A stretch of DNA of 64,000 bases from CBDCVY01 sp965223245. GTDB lineage: Bacteria > Nitrospinota > Nitrospinia > Nitrospinales > Nitrospinaceae. The translations under genes were made by a program, and so were the position numbers. The first letter of the stretch is position 1. The number at the start of each line of letters is the position of its first letter. The notes under the pieces were generated by a model, which was given only the letters and a program-made list of their open reading frames with translations, was not told where the DNA came from and searched no databases. Location: the NCBI GenBank assembly GCA_965223245.1, contig CBDCVY010000013.1, forward strand, positions 1,426,001 through 1,490,000. Reading direction: 5' to 3'. Positions 8,268-17,519 of this stretch are shown here, one piece after another.

Positions 8268-9284
8268 ATGAAAAAATTAATCATTTTTATTTTACTAATC
8301 TTATTTTTCATGACCATTGAATGCCAAGCGAATTATAGGAAGAAAATTTTCACCTTTCCCTTAAGAAATATTTCGGACTGGGTTGGAACTTATGAACCGG
8401 GAACCTTATTTGCCAAACTACTTGAAAGAGAATTAAGAAGTAATTATTCAATAAATTTCAATTTATTAGAATTAGATAATTCTAAGGAACTTCCCGAATT
8501 GCAAAAAATAAAGACTCCCGCTCAATTTATTATCACTGGCAAAATTTTAAAATACCAACCTGCTATTCCGCTCCGTCTCGAAAATACACCTTTGGGAGAA
8601 AACTTAGGTCAGGTTGCCCATGCAACCCTAGAAATTGAATTGTTACATGGCATTACTCGTCGAGTTCTATGGAAAAATATTTTTCAAGACAAATCCGAAG
8701 CAGGAAACTTGACCATTGGATCTTCAAAAAATACTTTGCTGTTGGATCATCCTGATTTTTTAAATACCGCTATGGGGAAACTATTAACCAAACTCTCTAA
8801 AAGAATAATTCCAAAAATTGAAGAAGTCATAAGAAATATTCCATTCCAGGGGCAAATAATAGGTATCCAAAAGAAAAGCGATGAAGTTGTTTTAAATATA
8901 GGTTGGATAAACGGAGTTGAAATTCGAGATGACTTTATAGTGTTTGATATGGAAAAAAAGTATGAAGATTCTATTTATAAATCCGATTTGGGTGATCGGT
9001 TTCAGCAACTCGGAGTAGTACGTGTTAAAACTGTACATGAAGGGTTTTCTGAAGCGGTAATCTTGGCGGGATCGGATTTTTCAAAGGGAAATTTGATTCA
9101 AGCAAAAATATTTAAGCCTTTCATTCAACAGCCTGTTGAAAAGAAAAAACCTATGCAGAGTGAAATTATCCCACTTAACCAACAACCAACCAAACCATTT
9201 TCAAAAAAGACAAGGGGAGATAAAAACAAATCTATTAGCAAATTTAATTTTTTTGATCTATTAGGTTGGGATATCCAATATTAA
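8268..9284 (+). CDS. Exported protein with FlgT/CsgG-like domains
   Basis: A 338-residue exported protein. Start chosen at ATG 8268 because the signal peptide (MKKLIIFILLILFFMTIECQA) begins there and GGGGAAAA lies just upstream; an in-frame ATG at 8229 would put 13 extra residues before it. The N-terminal part (residues about 20-190) resembles the CsgG/FlgT-middle fold that binds in the periplasm (FIITGKILKYQP, TLEIELLHGITRRVLW). The C-terminal part (about 205-290) follows the FlgT_C pattern: QIIGIQKKSDEVVLNIG, GVEIRDDFIVFD, LGVVRVKTVHEGFSEAVI. In Vibrio, FlgT forms the flagellar H-ring, so a flagellar role is possible. The last 60 residues are Lys/Pro-rich. The function is inferred. Confidence 0.55.
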   Translation: MKKLIIFILLILFFMTIECQANYRKKIFTFPLRNISDWVGTYEPGTLFAKLLERELRSNYSINFNLLELDNSKELPELQKIKTPAQFIITGKILKYQPAIPLRLENTPLGENLGQVAHATLEIELLHGITRRVLWKNIFQDKSEAGNLTIGSSKNTLLLDHPDFLNTAMGKLLTKLSKRIIPKIEEVIRNIPFQGQIIGIQKKSDEVVLNIGWINGVEIRDDFIVFDMEKKYEDSIYKSDLGDRFQQLGVVRVKTVHEGFSEAVILAGSDFSKGNLIQAKIFKPFIQQPVEKKKPMQSEIIPLNQQPTKPFSKKTRGDKNKSISKFNFFDLLGWDIQY

Positions 9285-12200
9285 TTCAATTCTTTCTGAC
9301 GCTTCTGGAATTCTTGTAAAGAAGTAATATCCAAAGCAGCAGACTTTAAAGCCTTAAGGGCTCCCACTAAAGCATGAGCTCCCGGAATTGTAGTGCAGTA
9401 GGGTAAGTTTCGGGTGAGAGAAGAACGGCGTAAGGAAAAGGAATCTTTTATTGCCTGCTTTCCAAAGGTGGTATTAATAACAAACTCAACCTTTCCACCT
9501 TCTATTGCTTCTACAATATGAGGCGATCCGTCTTTAACCTTATTAATTGATACTACGGTTAATAATCCATTTTTCATTAAAAACTGAGCAGTGCCTTCAG
9601 TTGCTAGAAGCGAATAACCCAACTCATCTAATTGTTTCGCAACCTCAAGGACAGCTTGTTTATCAGAATCCTTGACACTAATAAAGGCGGTTCCTTCTAA
9701 GGGTAAATCAATGCCCGTTGCAATTTGGGATTTTGCAAATGCTTTTCCAAAAGTGTCATCAATTCCCATTACTTCTCCAGTAGATTTCATTTCCGGTCCT
9801 AATAAAACATCGACATTTGAAAATTTTATAAATGGAAAAACTGACTCTTTAACCGCCACGTGTGAAGGAATGATTTCCTCGGTAAATCCGAGGTCAACTA
9901 AAGATTTACCAGCCATAACTCGTGCGGCTATTTTGGCTAAGGGTGCTCCTATGGCTTTACTTACAAAAGGAATAGTCCGGGAAGCTCGAGGATTAACTTC
10001 AAGAACAAAAATTTGGTTATCTTTAACAGCAAATTGAATATTCATTAAGCCAATTACATTTAACTCTTTGGCGAGGGCGATAGCTTGTCGTTTAATTTCT
10101 TTGATTACCGGGGATGGGATGGAATAAGGTGGCAGCGAACAAGCGCTATCTCCTGAATGAATCCCCGCTTCTTCTATATGTTCCATGACACCTCCTATGA
10201 CAACCTGATTGCCATCTGAAACGGCATCTAAATCGACTTCAATGGCATTTTCTAAAAAACTATCAATTAAAATAGGATGTTCAGGGGAAGCTTTTACGGC
10301 GTGATGCATATAATGATCTAAACTACTTTTATCATAAACAATTTCCATGGCTCTTCCTCCCAATACATAAGAAGGACGAACCACCACAGGATATCCAATT
10401 TGTGAAGCTATTTTTTCTGCTTCTTCATAAGAAACAGCAATTCCATTATCAGGTTGTTTTAATTTTAATTTTTCCAGTACTTCCTTAAACCTTTTTCTAT
10501 CCTCGGCCCGATCAATATTATCAGGGTGGGTACCTATAATAGGAATTCCAGCTTTAGAAAGGGCTAGCGCTAAACGCAAAGGAGTTTGACCTCCGAATTG
10601 GACAATGACCCCATCCGGTTTTTCAACTCGAGCAATATGCAAGACATCTTCAAATGTTAGAGGCTCAAAATACAATCGGTCAGACGTGTCATAATCTGTG
10701 CTCACAGTTTCAGGATTACAATTTACCATTATGGTTTCAAAGCCATCTTCCTTTAATGCGAACGAAGCATGCACGCAACAATAATCAAATTCGATTCCCT
10801 GACCAATTCGGTTAGGACCACCACCAAGAATCATAATTTTCTTTTTTTTCGATGGATTTGATTCGCATTCCTCCTCATAGGTTGAATATAAGTAAGGAGT
10901 ATGTGCTTCAAACTCTCCTCCACAAGTATCCACACGTTTATAAACTGGATAAAGATTGAGCTGATCGCGTTTTTGAAAAATTTCATCAGACGAGCATTCT
11001 AAAAGTTTACTTAAAAACAAATCAGAGTATCCAAATTGTTTTGCTTTTAATAATAAATGATCCGGTAAGTTTTTAATGGTTTGGTAAGATTTGATTTCTA
11101 TTTCCAAATCCAGGATTTCTTTTAAATTAGAAAGGAACCATGGATCAATTCCTGTGATTTGATATATTTCAGCAAGAGTAACGTTTCTTCTGATTGCCGC
11201 AGCTACATGCCATAATCTGTCCCAATGGGGTAGTTTAAGTATTTCCTTAAGGTTATTTTGATCGGTTTCCTGAAGATGTTGAATATCCTGGCCCTCTCCA
11301 AAGTTTTCTTCCAATCCCGAGATTCCTATTTCCAGGGAACGTAACGATTTTTGCAAAGCCTCCTTAAAGGTTCTGCCAATTGACATGACTTCACCCACAG
11401 ATTTCATTTGGGTTCCTAAAAGGGGAGGGGTTTTGAAAAATTTCTCAAAAGTAAACCTGGGAATTTTAACAACACAGTAATCTAAAGTAGGCTCAAATGA
11501 AGCTGGTGTCTCGCGGGTAATATCATTGGGGATTTCATCAAGGGTATAACCCACGGCTAATTTAGCGGCTATTTTTGCAATTGGAAAACCAGTTGCTTTG
11601 GACGCTAAAGCAGAACTCCTGGAAACTCGAGGATTCATTTCAATAACTATCATTTCTCCATTTTGGGGATTTACAGAAAATTGAATATTAGAGCCTCCTG
11701 TTTCTACTCCAATTTCCCGAATAATATCAATCGCTGCGGTTCGCATTATTTGATATTCTTTATCTGTTAAAGTTTGGGCAGGGGCTACCGTAATACTATC
11801 CCCAGTATGAATTCCCATAGGGTCAAGGTTCTCAATAGAACAAACAATGACAACATTGTCCTTTTTGTCACGCATCACTTCTAATTCATACTCTTTCCAG
11901 CCAATTAAAGATTTCTCGATCAAAACTGTATTTGTTGGGCTGGCACTTAAACCCCAATTAACTACCGATTCGAATTCCTCTTTGTTATAGGCAATTCCTC
12001 CACCTGTTCCCCCTAGAGTAAATGAAGGTCTTATAATGGAAGGGAAACCCATTTTGCTTACAATTTCTAAAGCTTCATCGAGTGAAGAAGCGAATCCACT
12101 AGGAGCCACTTTTAAGTTAATGGTTTCCATGGCTTTTTTAAACAAATCTCGGTCTTCGGCTTTATGAATAGTTTCTGCATTAGCACCAATCATTTCCACG

Positions 12201-12535
12201 CCGTGTTTTTTCAGAATTCCGCTTTCCGCCACTGCAAGCGCAGTATTTAAACCGGTTTGTCCCCCCATGGTGGGTAAAATTGCATCTGGTTTATCTTTTT
12301 CAATGATTTTTTGGACAACTTCAGGAGTTACCGGTTCTATATACGTAGTATTAGCAAAGTCTATATCGGTCATTATTGTAGCGGGGTTGCTGTTTAATAA
12401 AACTACTTCATAGCCTTCCTCTCGGAGAGCCTTGCAAGCCTGAGTTCCGGAATAATCAAACTCACAAGCTTGGCCAATTATTATGGGCCCAGCACCAATA
12501 ATAAGTATTTTATTTATATCAGTTCGTTTAGGCAT
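9281..12535 (-). CDS. carB: Carbamoyl-phosphate synthase large subunit
   Basis: Makes carbamoyl phosphate from bicarbonate, ammonia (delivered by CarA) and two ATP for pyrimidine and arginine synthesis. The 1084 residues contain the two homologous ATP-grasp halves, each opening with a GAGPIIIGQACEFDYSG or GGGPNRIGQGIEFDYC phosphate-binding motif, and a C-terminal allosteric MGS domain (about 950-1070). Length is normal. The ATG overlaps the stop of the preceding unknown gene by one base (TGATG), so translation is probably coupled. The 3' end overlaps the convergent FlgT-like gene by 4 bp, leaving no room for a dedicated terminator. Confidence 0.97.
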   Translation of the reverse strand: MPKRTDINKILIIGAGPIIIGQACEFDYSGTQACKALREEGYEVVLLNSNPATIMTDIDFANTTYIEPVTPEVVQKIIEKDKPDAILPTMGGQTGLNTALAVAESGILKKHGVEMIGANAETIHKAEDRDLFKKAMETINLKVAPSGFASSLDEALEIVSKMGFPSIIRPSFTLGGTGGGIAYNKEEFESVVNWGLSASPTNTVLIEKSLIGWKEYELEVMRDKKDNVVIVCSIENLDPMGIHTGDSITVAPAQTLTDKEYQIMRTAAIDIIREIGVETGGSNIQFSVNPQNGEMIVIEMNPRVSRSSALASKATGFPIAKIAAKLAVGYTLDEIPNDITRETPASFEPTLDYCVVKIPRFTFEKFFKTPPLLGTQMKSVGEVMSIGRTFKEALQKSLRSLEIGISGLEENFGEGQDIQHLQETDQNNLKEILKLPHWDRLWHVAAAIRRNVTLAEIYQITGIDPWFLSNLKEILDLEIEIKSYQTIKNLPDHLLLKAKQFGYSDLFLSKLLECSSDEIFQKRDQLNLYPVYKRVDTCGGEFEAHTPYLYSTYEEECESNPSKKKKIMILGGGPNRIGQGIEFDYCCVHASFALKEDGFETIMVNCNPETVSTDYDTSDRLYFEPLTFEDVLHIARVEKPDGVIVQFGGQTPLRLALALSKAGIPIIGTHPDNIDRAEDRKRFKEVLEKLKLKQPDNGIAVSYEEAEKIASQIGYPVVVRPSYVLGGRAMEIVYDKSSLDHYMHHAVKASPEHPILIDSFLENAIEVDLDAVSDGNQVVIGGVMEHIEEAGIHSGDSACSLPPYSIPSPVIKEIKRQAIALAKELNVIGLMNIQFAVKDNQIFVLEVNPRASRTIPFVSKAIGAPLAKIAARVMAGKSLVDLGFTEEIIPSHVAVKESVFPFIKFSNVDVLLGPEMKSTGEVMGIDDTFGKAFAKSQIATGIDLPLEGTAFISVKDSDKQAVLEVAKQLDELGYSLLATEGTAQFLMKNGLLTVVSINKVKDGSPHIVEAIEGGKVEFVINTTFGKQAIKDSFSLRRSSLTRNLPYCTTIPGAHALVGALKALKSAALDITSLQEFQKRQKELN

Positions 12536-13407
12536 CAGTCTTTATATATATCTTTAATGTCTATTTGCCGTGATCGCTCACATAGCAGACTCATATAAGA
12601 TAATCTTTTGAGTAACTCAAATTTATTCTTTTTGGTTTGGTTTATTCGATCATTTTCGCTTTCGTTTATACTTCTCCGAACCTTGTTAACCTGCACTTCC
12701 ATTTCGATTATTTCGTTTTTTAATTTATCTATGTCTTTAACTAAGAAGGTTTTCTTTTTTTCTGAGGAAGATTTTTCGTATTTATTTTCCAAAGAATTTA
12801 CTTTGTTCGATAAAGAATTTTTCCTTTTTTCGCACTTCAAAAGTTCTTTTTGTAGTTGTTTAGTCTTTTTTAAAGATTCTTTATTTTGTTCATTTAATTT
12901 TCTGACTTTTCTTTTTATAAAGCTAAGAGTTTCTTTGGGATGGAAACAAAAATTTTCTGTAAAGAAATAAGAGTCTTTAAAATAAATTAAACGGCCTTCA
13001 AAAATATCATCTTTTTTTAATCCCAGATGGCCCTGTTCCTGTTTAACAACATATTTTTTTTCATCAAAAATTTCATATACTTCAACCTCATCAGAGCGAT
13101 TTTTTTTTATTATAAAAATGCCATGGACCCATTTAGAAATATTTTCATATATACTTTTTAAATCTGCTGAAAGGAGTGAGCCTTGTTTTTGTATGTACTG
13201 ATCAAGCCTGGTATTCAAATCATTGGAAAGTGGATCTTCCAGTACAAACCACTCTAGAAAAGCCCCCATACGCGATTGATAAGAGTGGTCATCCTCAAAT
13301 ATTTCTCCTGAAATTGCTTGATATTCTTTTTTTGCTCTAAGTAATTCTTCTGAATTTTCCTGCTTACTAATATCCCCGATTAGATTCCTAAGTTGTTCTT
13401 GAATCAT
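12535..13407 (-). CDS. Conserved-looking coiled-coil protein between carA and carB
   Basis: A 290-residue soluble protein without signal peptide. Residues 25-60 form a motif-like segment (YQAISGEIFEDD, then GAFLEWFVLEDPL) that I associate with unnamed conserved proteins of delta-type proteobacteria. A globular part follows (110-160: GIFIIKKN, YEIFDEKKYVV, GRLIYFKDSYFF), then a long Lys/Glu-rich coiled coil at about 162-270. It overlaps carA by 4 bp (ATGA) and carB by 1 bp (TGATG), so it is embedded in the pyrimidine operon and probably made in step with both carbamoyl-phosphate synthase subunits. No catalytic motif is visible. Its function is unknown; a structural or regulatory role with CarAB is only a context-based guess. 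Confidence 0.75.
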   Translation of the reverse strand: MIQEQLRNLIGDISKQENSEELLRAKKEYQAISGEIFEDDHSYQSRMGAFLEWFVLEDPLSNDLNTRLDQYIQKQGSLLSADLKSIYENISKWVHGIFIIKKNRSDEVEVYEIFDEKKYVVKQEQGHLGLKKDDIFEGRLIYFKDSYFFTENFCFHPKETLSFIKRKVRKLNEQNKESLKKTKQLQKELLKCEKRKNSLSNKVNSLENKYEKSSSEKKKTFLVKDIDKLKNEIIEMEVQVNKVRRSINESENDRINQTKKNKFELLKRLSYMSLLCERSRQIDIKDIYKD

Positions 13408-14528
13408 AAATTCCTTTCCATCATTTCAACAAAATTTTGGAATAGATAACTGGAGTCTTGCGGGCCCGGGGATGCTTCAGGATGATATTGGACCGAAAAA
13501 ATAGGAAGACTTTTATGCTTAATACCTTCTACCGTTTTATCATTTAAATTTATACATTTGATTTGGACGTCATTTGCCGGGCAATTACCGTCCACAGCAA
13601 ACCCGTGATTCTGAGAAGTTATTTCCACTTTTTGTTCTGTTAAATCCATTACAGGTTGATTCCCACCGTGATGGCCAAAACGAAGTTTAAAAGTATTTCC
13701 CCCTAAAGCCAGATTCAATATTTGGTGGCCTAAGCATATTCCAAAGATGGGTACTTTTCCTATTAAATCTATTACATTTTTTATTGCGTAGGGAACTGCA
13801 GCGGGATCACCTGGTCCGTTGGACAAAAAAACACCATCAGGTTTATATTCTAAGACTTTCTTTGAAGGCATATTTGCGGGAACAACGGTTACATCACATC
13901 CGACTTTCACTAGTTTTCTGAGGATATTTCTTTTGATTCCAAAATCATAAGCAATGACTCGAAATTTCTTTCTGTTTTTAGGGGAAGCAGTTGAATATCC
14001 TTTCTCCAGTGTCCATTCACCTTCATTCCAATCATAAGGATTTTGGCATGTAACTTTGCTAACCAAATCCCGACCTTCCATTTTAGGAAATCGCTTAGCT
14101 TGTTCAACCAAGGCCTTTGGGTCATTTATTCTATTGGAAATCACCGCTTGCTGAGCACCTTTTTCTCGAATATGCCGTGTCAAAGCCCGGGTATCAAGGC
14201 CCTGAATACCTACAATGTTATGTCTTTTTAAAAAGCTATCAAGAGATTCGCGGGAACGCCAGTTACTTGAAGTAGAACTTAATTCTTTGATTATAAACCC
14301 CGATAGATATGGACGATCTGATTCAAAGTCTTCTGGATTGATCCCGTAATTACCGATTAGGGGATAAGTCATTACAACCATTTGGCCGCAGTAAGAGGGA
14401 TCTGTTATTACTTCCTGATAGCCGGCCATACTAGTATTAAATACGATCTCTCCGAATGCCTCCCCAACGGCACCAAACATACTTCCTTTAAATATCTTTC
14501 CATCGGCTAAAGCCAGTACTGCTTCCAT
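13404..14528 (-). CDS. carA: Carbamoyl-phosphate synthase small subunit
   Basis: Glutamine amidotransferase subunit that supplies ammonia to CarB. The N-terminal CPSase domain has the GxxFGAVGEAFGEIVFNT strand; the class I amidotransferase domain has the nucleophile Cys in GICLGHQI, and the catalytic His and Glu in QYHPEASPGP. ATG at 14528 is chosen over a TTG four codons upstream because GGAAAG sits at ribosome-binding distance. At about 374 residues the length is normal. It lies 23 bp after pyrC within the pyr operon. Confidence 0.95.
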   Translation of the reverse strand: MEAVLALADGKIFKGSMFGAVGEAFGEIVFNTSMAGYQEVITDPSYCGQMVVMTYPLIGNYGINPEDFESDRPYLSGFIIKELSSTSSNWRSRESLDSFLKRHNIVGIQGLDTRALTRHIREKGAQQAVISNRINDPKALVEQAKRFPKMEGRDLVSKVTCQNPYDWNEGEWTLEKGYSTASPKNRKKFRVIAYDFGIKRNILRKLVKVGCDVTVVPANMPSKKVLEYKPDGVFLSNGPGDPAAVPYAIKNVIDLIGKVPIFGICLGHQILNLALGGNTFKLRFGHHGGNQPVMDLTEQKVEITSQNHGFAVDGNCPANDVQIKCINLNDKTVEGIKHKSLPIFSVQYHPEASPGPQDSSYLFQNFVEMMERNL

Positions 14529-14551
14529 AAATCTTTCCAATTAATTGGAAT

Positions 14552-15841
14552 CTAGTGAGTGATTCCGGAATAAATGATTTTTCCGCGGGCAATAGTACTA
14601 ACTATTTTGCCTTTTAATTTCCAGCCTTGAAATGGGGAATTTTTACTTTTTGATTTAAATTTTTGTGTGTCAATCGTGATATTTGATTCAGGATCAAAAA
14701 CAACTACGTCCGCATCCTGGCCTTCACTTAAGGATCCTTTATCTAGTTTAAAAATTTCTGCAGGTCGAGAAGTTAATTTTTCTACCATTTTAGGAAGAGA
14801 AAGAATTCCATCTTCTACCAGTTTTAAACTTAGGGGCAGGGCAGTTTCTAAACCCACAATTCCAAAACAAGCTGAATTATATTCGACCTGTTTATCCACT
14901 AAATCATGAGGGGCATGGTCCGTTGCAATGATATCAATTGTATCGTCCTTCAGTCCCTCTTTAATAGCTTCAACATCTTCATGTGCTCTAAGAGGAGGGC
15001 TCATTTTAGTATTCGTATCATATCCACGCACGGCATCATCGGTTATAGTAAAATGATGTGGTGCGACTTCACAGGTAACAGGAAGCCCTTTTGATTTTGC
15101 AATTCGTACCAATTCCACCGCTCCACCACTACTGATATGAGCCACATGCAGACGACCACCGGTTTTCTTTAGAAGAGCAATATCACGATAAACCATAATA
15201 TCTTCTGCTTCCGTTGGCATTCCCTTGAGGCCTAGTTCCGTTGAAACAACCCCTTCGTTCATACATCCCCCGGATGTTAAATCCAATATTTCACTATGCT
15301 GAATCAGGGGCAAATCAAACATTTTACTGTACTCAAAAGCTCTCCTCATTAATTCATTACTCATTACGGGACGCCCATCATCCGAAAAACCCACCACACC
15401 AGCATCTTTTAGATCACCCATGTCCGTAAGCTTCTCTCCTTTTAAACCCATAGTGATAGCCCCAATAGGTAACGCATTAACAGTTCCATGTTTTTTTCCC
15501 TGGGAGATCATTAACTCTGTAACGGATCGATTGTCATTTACGGGATTTGTATTAGGCATCATTGCAACGGTCGTAAATCCACCGGCCGCCGCGGATTCAC
15601 AACCTGTGGCTATTGTTTCTTTGTATTCATGGCCGGGTTCCCGGAAATGAACATGCATATCCAGAAAACCCGGTGCAACTATGCATTTGCTTGCATCTAT
15701 TATTTTTGAAATATCTTTTTCAGGAATTTTGCCGGCAGGTTCTATCTTTTGAATTTTTCCTTTATCAATAAGCAAATCAAAAGACCCATCTAAGTTGTTT
15801 GCCGGATCAATTACCCGTCCATTCTTAATTAGAATTTTCAT
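14552..15841 (-). CDS. pyrC: Dihydroorotase
   Basis: Zinc amidohydrolase converting N-carbamoyl-aspartate to dihydroorotate, the third step of pyrimidine synthesis. Metal-binding motif DMHVHFREPGHEYKE is the class I signature; further ligands lie in LIQHSE, VAHISSGG and ATDHAPHD. Length of 429 residues fits active class I enzymes rather than the shorter inactive pseudo-DHOases. Its start overlaps the end of pyrB by 17 bp, consistent with one transcript. Confidence 0.95.
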   Translation of the reverse strand: MKILIKNGRVIDPANNLDGSFDLLIDKGKIQKIEPAGKIPEKDISKIIDASKCIVAPGFLDMHVHFREPGHEYKETIATGCESAAAGGFTTVAMMPNTNPVNDNRSVTELMISQGKKHGTVNALPIGAITMGLKGEKLTDMGDLKDAGVVGFSDDGRPVMSNELMRRAFEYSKMFDLPLIQHSEILDLTSGGCMNEGVVSTELGLKGMPTEAEDIMVYRDIALLKKTGGRLHVAHISSGGAVELVRIAKSKGLPVTCEVAPHHFTITDDAVRGYDTNTKMSPPLRAHEDVEAIKEGLKDDTIDIIATDHAPHDLVDKQVEYNSACFGIVGLETALPLSLKLVEDGILSLPKMVEKLTSRPAEIFKLDKGSLSEGQDADVVVFDPESNITIDTQKFKSKSKNSPFQGWKLKGKIVSTIARGKIIYSGITH

Positions 15842-16760
15842 TACTTGCCCCTAAAAGGAGATACATTAATGCCATGCGCACTGCCAGACCATTCGTTACC
15901 TGATGTAAAACTAGTGAATGAGGACTTTCTAATACATCCAATGAAATTTCTATTCCTCGGTTTACTGGACCAGGATGTAGTATCAGCAATTCTTTTTTCG
16001 CAGATTTTAACTTTTCTGCCGTCAATCCAAACAAATTTGAATACTCTCTAAAACTGGAAAGCAATCCTTGTTTTTGTCGCTCCAATTGGATGCGAAGCAT
16101 CATGACTACATCGACATCTTTTAATGCATTTTCTAAATCGTGTTCGACTGTCACATTTAAGTTTTCAATGCCCAAAGGGATGAGAGTCGGGGGACCAACG
16201 ACTTTTACTCTCATTCCTAATTTGGTCATGGCAAATATATTAGAACGAGCTACCCGGCTATGCAAAATATCACCTACAATCGCCACACTTAGACCATCTA
16301 GTTTCTTCATTTTTTCTTTAATGGTTAATAAGTCCAATAAAGCTTGCGACGGATGCTCGTGGGTCCCGTCACCGGCATTGATAACTGGACAATCAATGTG
16401 TTTAGAAATCATTTCGGGAGCTCCAGAGGAGGAATGCCTTACAACCAAAATATCCGGCTGCATTGCCTCCAGGTTATAAGCAGTGTCTAATAAACTCTCT
16501 CCTTTAGTCACACTGCTAGTTGAACCTGAAATATTAATCACATCTGCACTTAATCTTTTCCCAGCTATTTCAAATGACGTACGAGTTCGTGTGCTGGGTT
16601 CAAAAAACATATTAATTATGGTTCTTCCTCTTAATGTAGGGACTTTCTTTATAGACCGAGTAGATATTTCTTTAAAAGATTCAGCCGTTTCCAAAATAGA
16701 AAGAATTTCTTCTTTTGTCAGATACTGAGTTCCTAGAATATCTTTGCTGGTAAAAGGCAT
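15825..16760 (-). CDS. pyrB: Aspartate carbamoyltransferase catalytic subunit
   Basis: Condenses carbamoyl phosphate with aspartate, the committed pyrimidine step. Carbamoyl-phosphate binding motif FFEPSTRTRTSFE is present, followed by KGESLLDTAYNL, DGTHEHPSQALLD and the C-terminal LHPGPVNRGIE aspartate-binding loop. It is 311 residues, standard for the catalytic chain. No regulatory pyrI chain is in the window; control is probably through PyrR. It follows pyrR by 2 bp. Confidence 0.96.
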   Translation of the reverse strand: MPFTSKDILGTQYLTKEEILSILETAESFKEISTRSIKKVPTLRGRTIINMFFEPSTRTRTSFEIAGKRLSADVINISGSTSSVTKGESLLDTAYNLEAMQPDILVVRHSSSGAPEMISKHIDCPVINAGDGTHEHPSQALLDLLTIKEKMKKLDGLSVAIVGDILHSRVARSNIFAMTKLGMRVKVVGPPTLIPLGIENLNVTVEHDLENALKDVDVVMMLRIQLERQKQGLLSSFREYSNLFGLTAEKLKSAKKELLILHPGPVNRGIEISLDVLESPHSLVLHQVTNGLAVRMALMYLLLGASNENSN

Positions 16761-16762
16761 AA

Positions 16763-17293
16763 TTATGGTTTTTCTATAATTACCTGATCCTCTTGATCAT
16801 TTTCTTTTAATTGAACTTTTACTGTCATTTCTCGAGAGGTAGGAATATTTTTTCCTACATAATCTGGGCGAATTGGAAGTTCCCTATGACCTCGATCAAT
16901 CAAAACCGCTAATTGAACATTTGCGGGCCGGCCAAAATCCATTAGAGCATCAATAGCTGCTCGAATCGTTCGGCCTGTAAATAAAACATCATCGCAAAGT
17001 ATTATTTTCTTCCCTTCAATGGGGAATGAAATCTCAGTGGCACGAACAATTGGTTTTTGCTTACTTACCGCAAGGTCATCTCGATAGAGAGTAATATCCA
17101 AAGCCCCTAATTCAGGCTGGATACCCTCAATCTCATAAATCTTTTTTTGAAGACGTTGTGCTAGAGGAACTCCACGAGTGCGAATTCCTACCAGAGCTAA
17201 ATCTTGAGTTCCCTTATTATGCTCCAGTATTTCATGAGCAATTCGGGTTAAACCCCTTTTTATATCTTCAGCGTTAAGTGACAAAGAATTCAA
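16763..17293 (-). CDS. pyrR: PyrR regulator / uracil phosphoribosyltransferase
   Basis: UMP/UTP-sensing RNA-binding attenuator of the pyr operon that also has uracil phosphoribosyltransferase activity. The PRPP loop reads IILCDDVLFTGRTIRAAIDAL, and LVGIRTRGVPLA and VLIDRGHRELPIRPDYVGKNIPT are typical PyrR segments. Length of 176 residues is normal. The start is TTG at 17293 with AGGA about 10 nt upstream; it aligns with the usual N-terminus. It is the first gene of the operon and lies directly behind a hairpin-terminator leader carrying a PyrR-type loop, so it very probably regulates its own operon. Confidence 0.95.
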   Translation of the reverse strand: MNSLSLNAEDIKRGLTRIAHEILEHNKGTQDLALVGIRTRGVPLAQRLQKKIYEIEGIQPELGALDITLYRDDLAVSKQKPIVRATEISFPIEGKKIILCDDVLFTGRTIRAAIDALMDFGRPANVQLAVLIDRGHRELPIRPDYVGKNIPTSREMTVKVQLKENDQEDQVIIEKP

Positions 17294-17316
17294 TGGAGTT
17301 TCCTAAATTTTTAGGC

Positions 17317-17349
17317 AAAAAAAAACCCCCTCGGATTTATCCGCGGAGG
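17317..17349 (-). terminator. Intrinsic terminator (attenuator) in the pyr leader
   Basis: On the minus strand, CCTCCGCGGAT pairs with ATCCGAGGGGG (11 positions, one mismatch, a minimal loop), followed at once by nine Ts. It lies about 24 nt before the pyrR start codon and after the promoter and PyrR-type loop, so it should control read-through rather than end an upstream gene. I did not resolve a clear alternative antiterminator pairing. Confidence 0.85.
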
Positions 17350-17402
17350 AAATCAATGTATGATATCTTAAATTACAATTTTTCATTTCTTTGATCCCTT
17401 GC

Positions 17403-17419
17403 CAGTCTCACGGGACTGT
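17403..17419 (-). promoter_or_regulatory. PyrR-binding hairpin in pyr leader RNA
   Basis: On the minus strand CAGTC-CCGTGA-GACTG forms a 5-bp stem with a CNGNGA hexaloop. The core AGTCCCGTGAGACT (17404-17417) matches 13 of 14 positions of the Bacillus PyrR consensus ARUCCNGNGAGGYU. It lies about 20 nt after the predicted start point and 55 nt before the terminator, the usual order for PyrR attenuation: UMP-bound PyrR stabilises this loop and favours termination. Confidence 0.85.
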
Positions 17420-17444
17420 CTTAAAGAGGTCAGTAATGGAAGTG

Positions 17445-17473
17445 ATATTAGCTAGTACTTGGAATTAAGTCAA
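17445..17473 (-). promoter_or_regulatory. Promoter of the pyr operon
   Basis: Minus-strand TTGACT at 17473-17468, a 17-bp spacer and TAATAT at 17450-17445. The predicted start near 17438 gives a leader of about 145 nt that contains the PyrR loop and the terminator. The divergent PduO gene begins only 47 bp beyond the -35. Confidence 0.7.
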
Positions 17474-17519
17474 GTGAAAAGCTAAATTTGAGTCCCCAAA
17501 AATTTTAATCGGAATAATT

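Noticed and set aside
9672..10037. Plus-strand open frame of 121 codons inside carB.
   Set aside because: It lies opposite a fully conserved carB region and has no ribosome-binding site or recognisable product; it mirrors carB codon bias.
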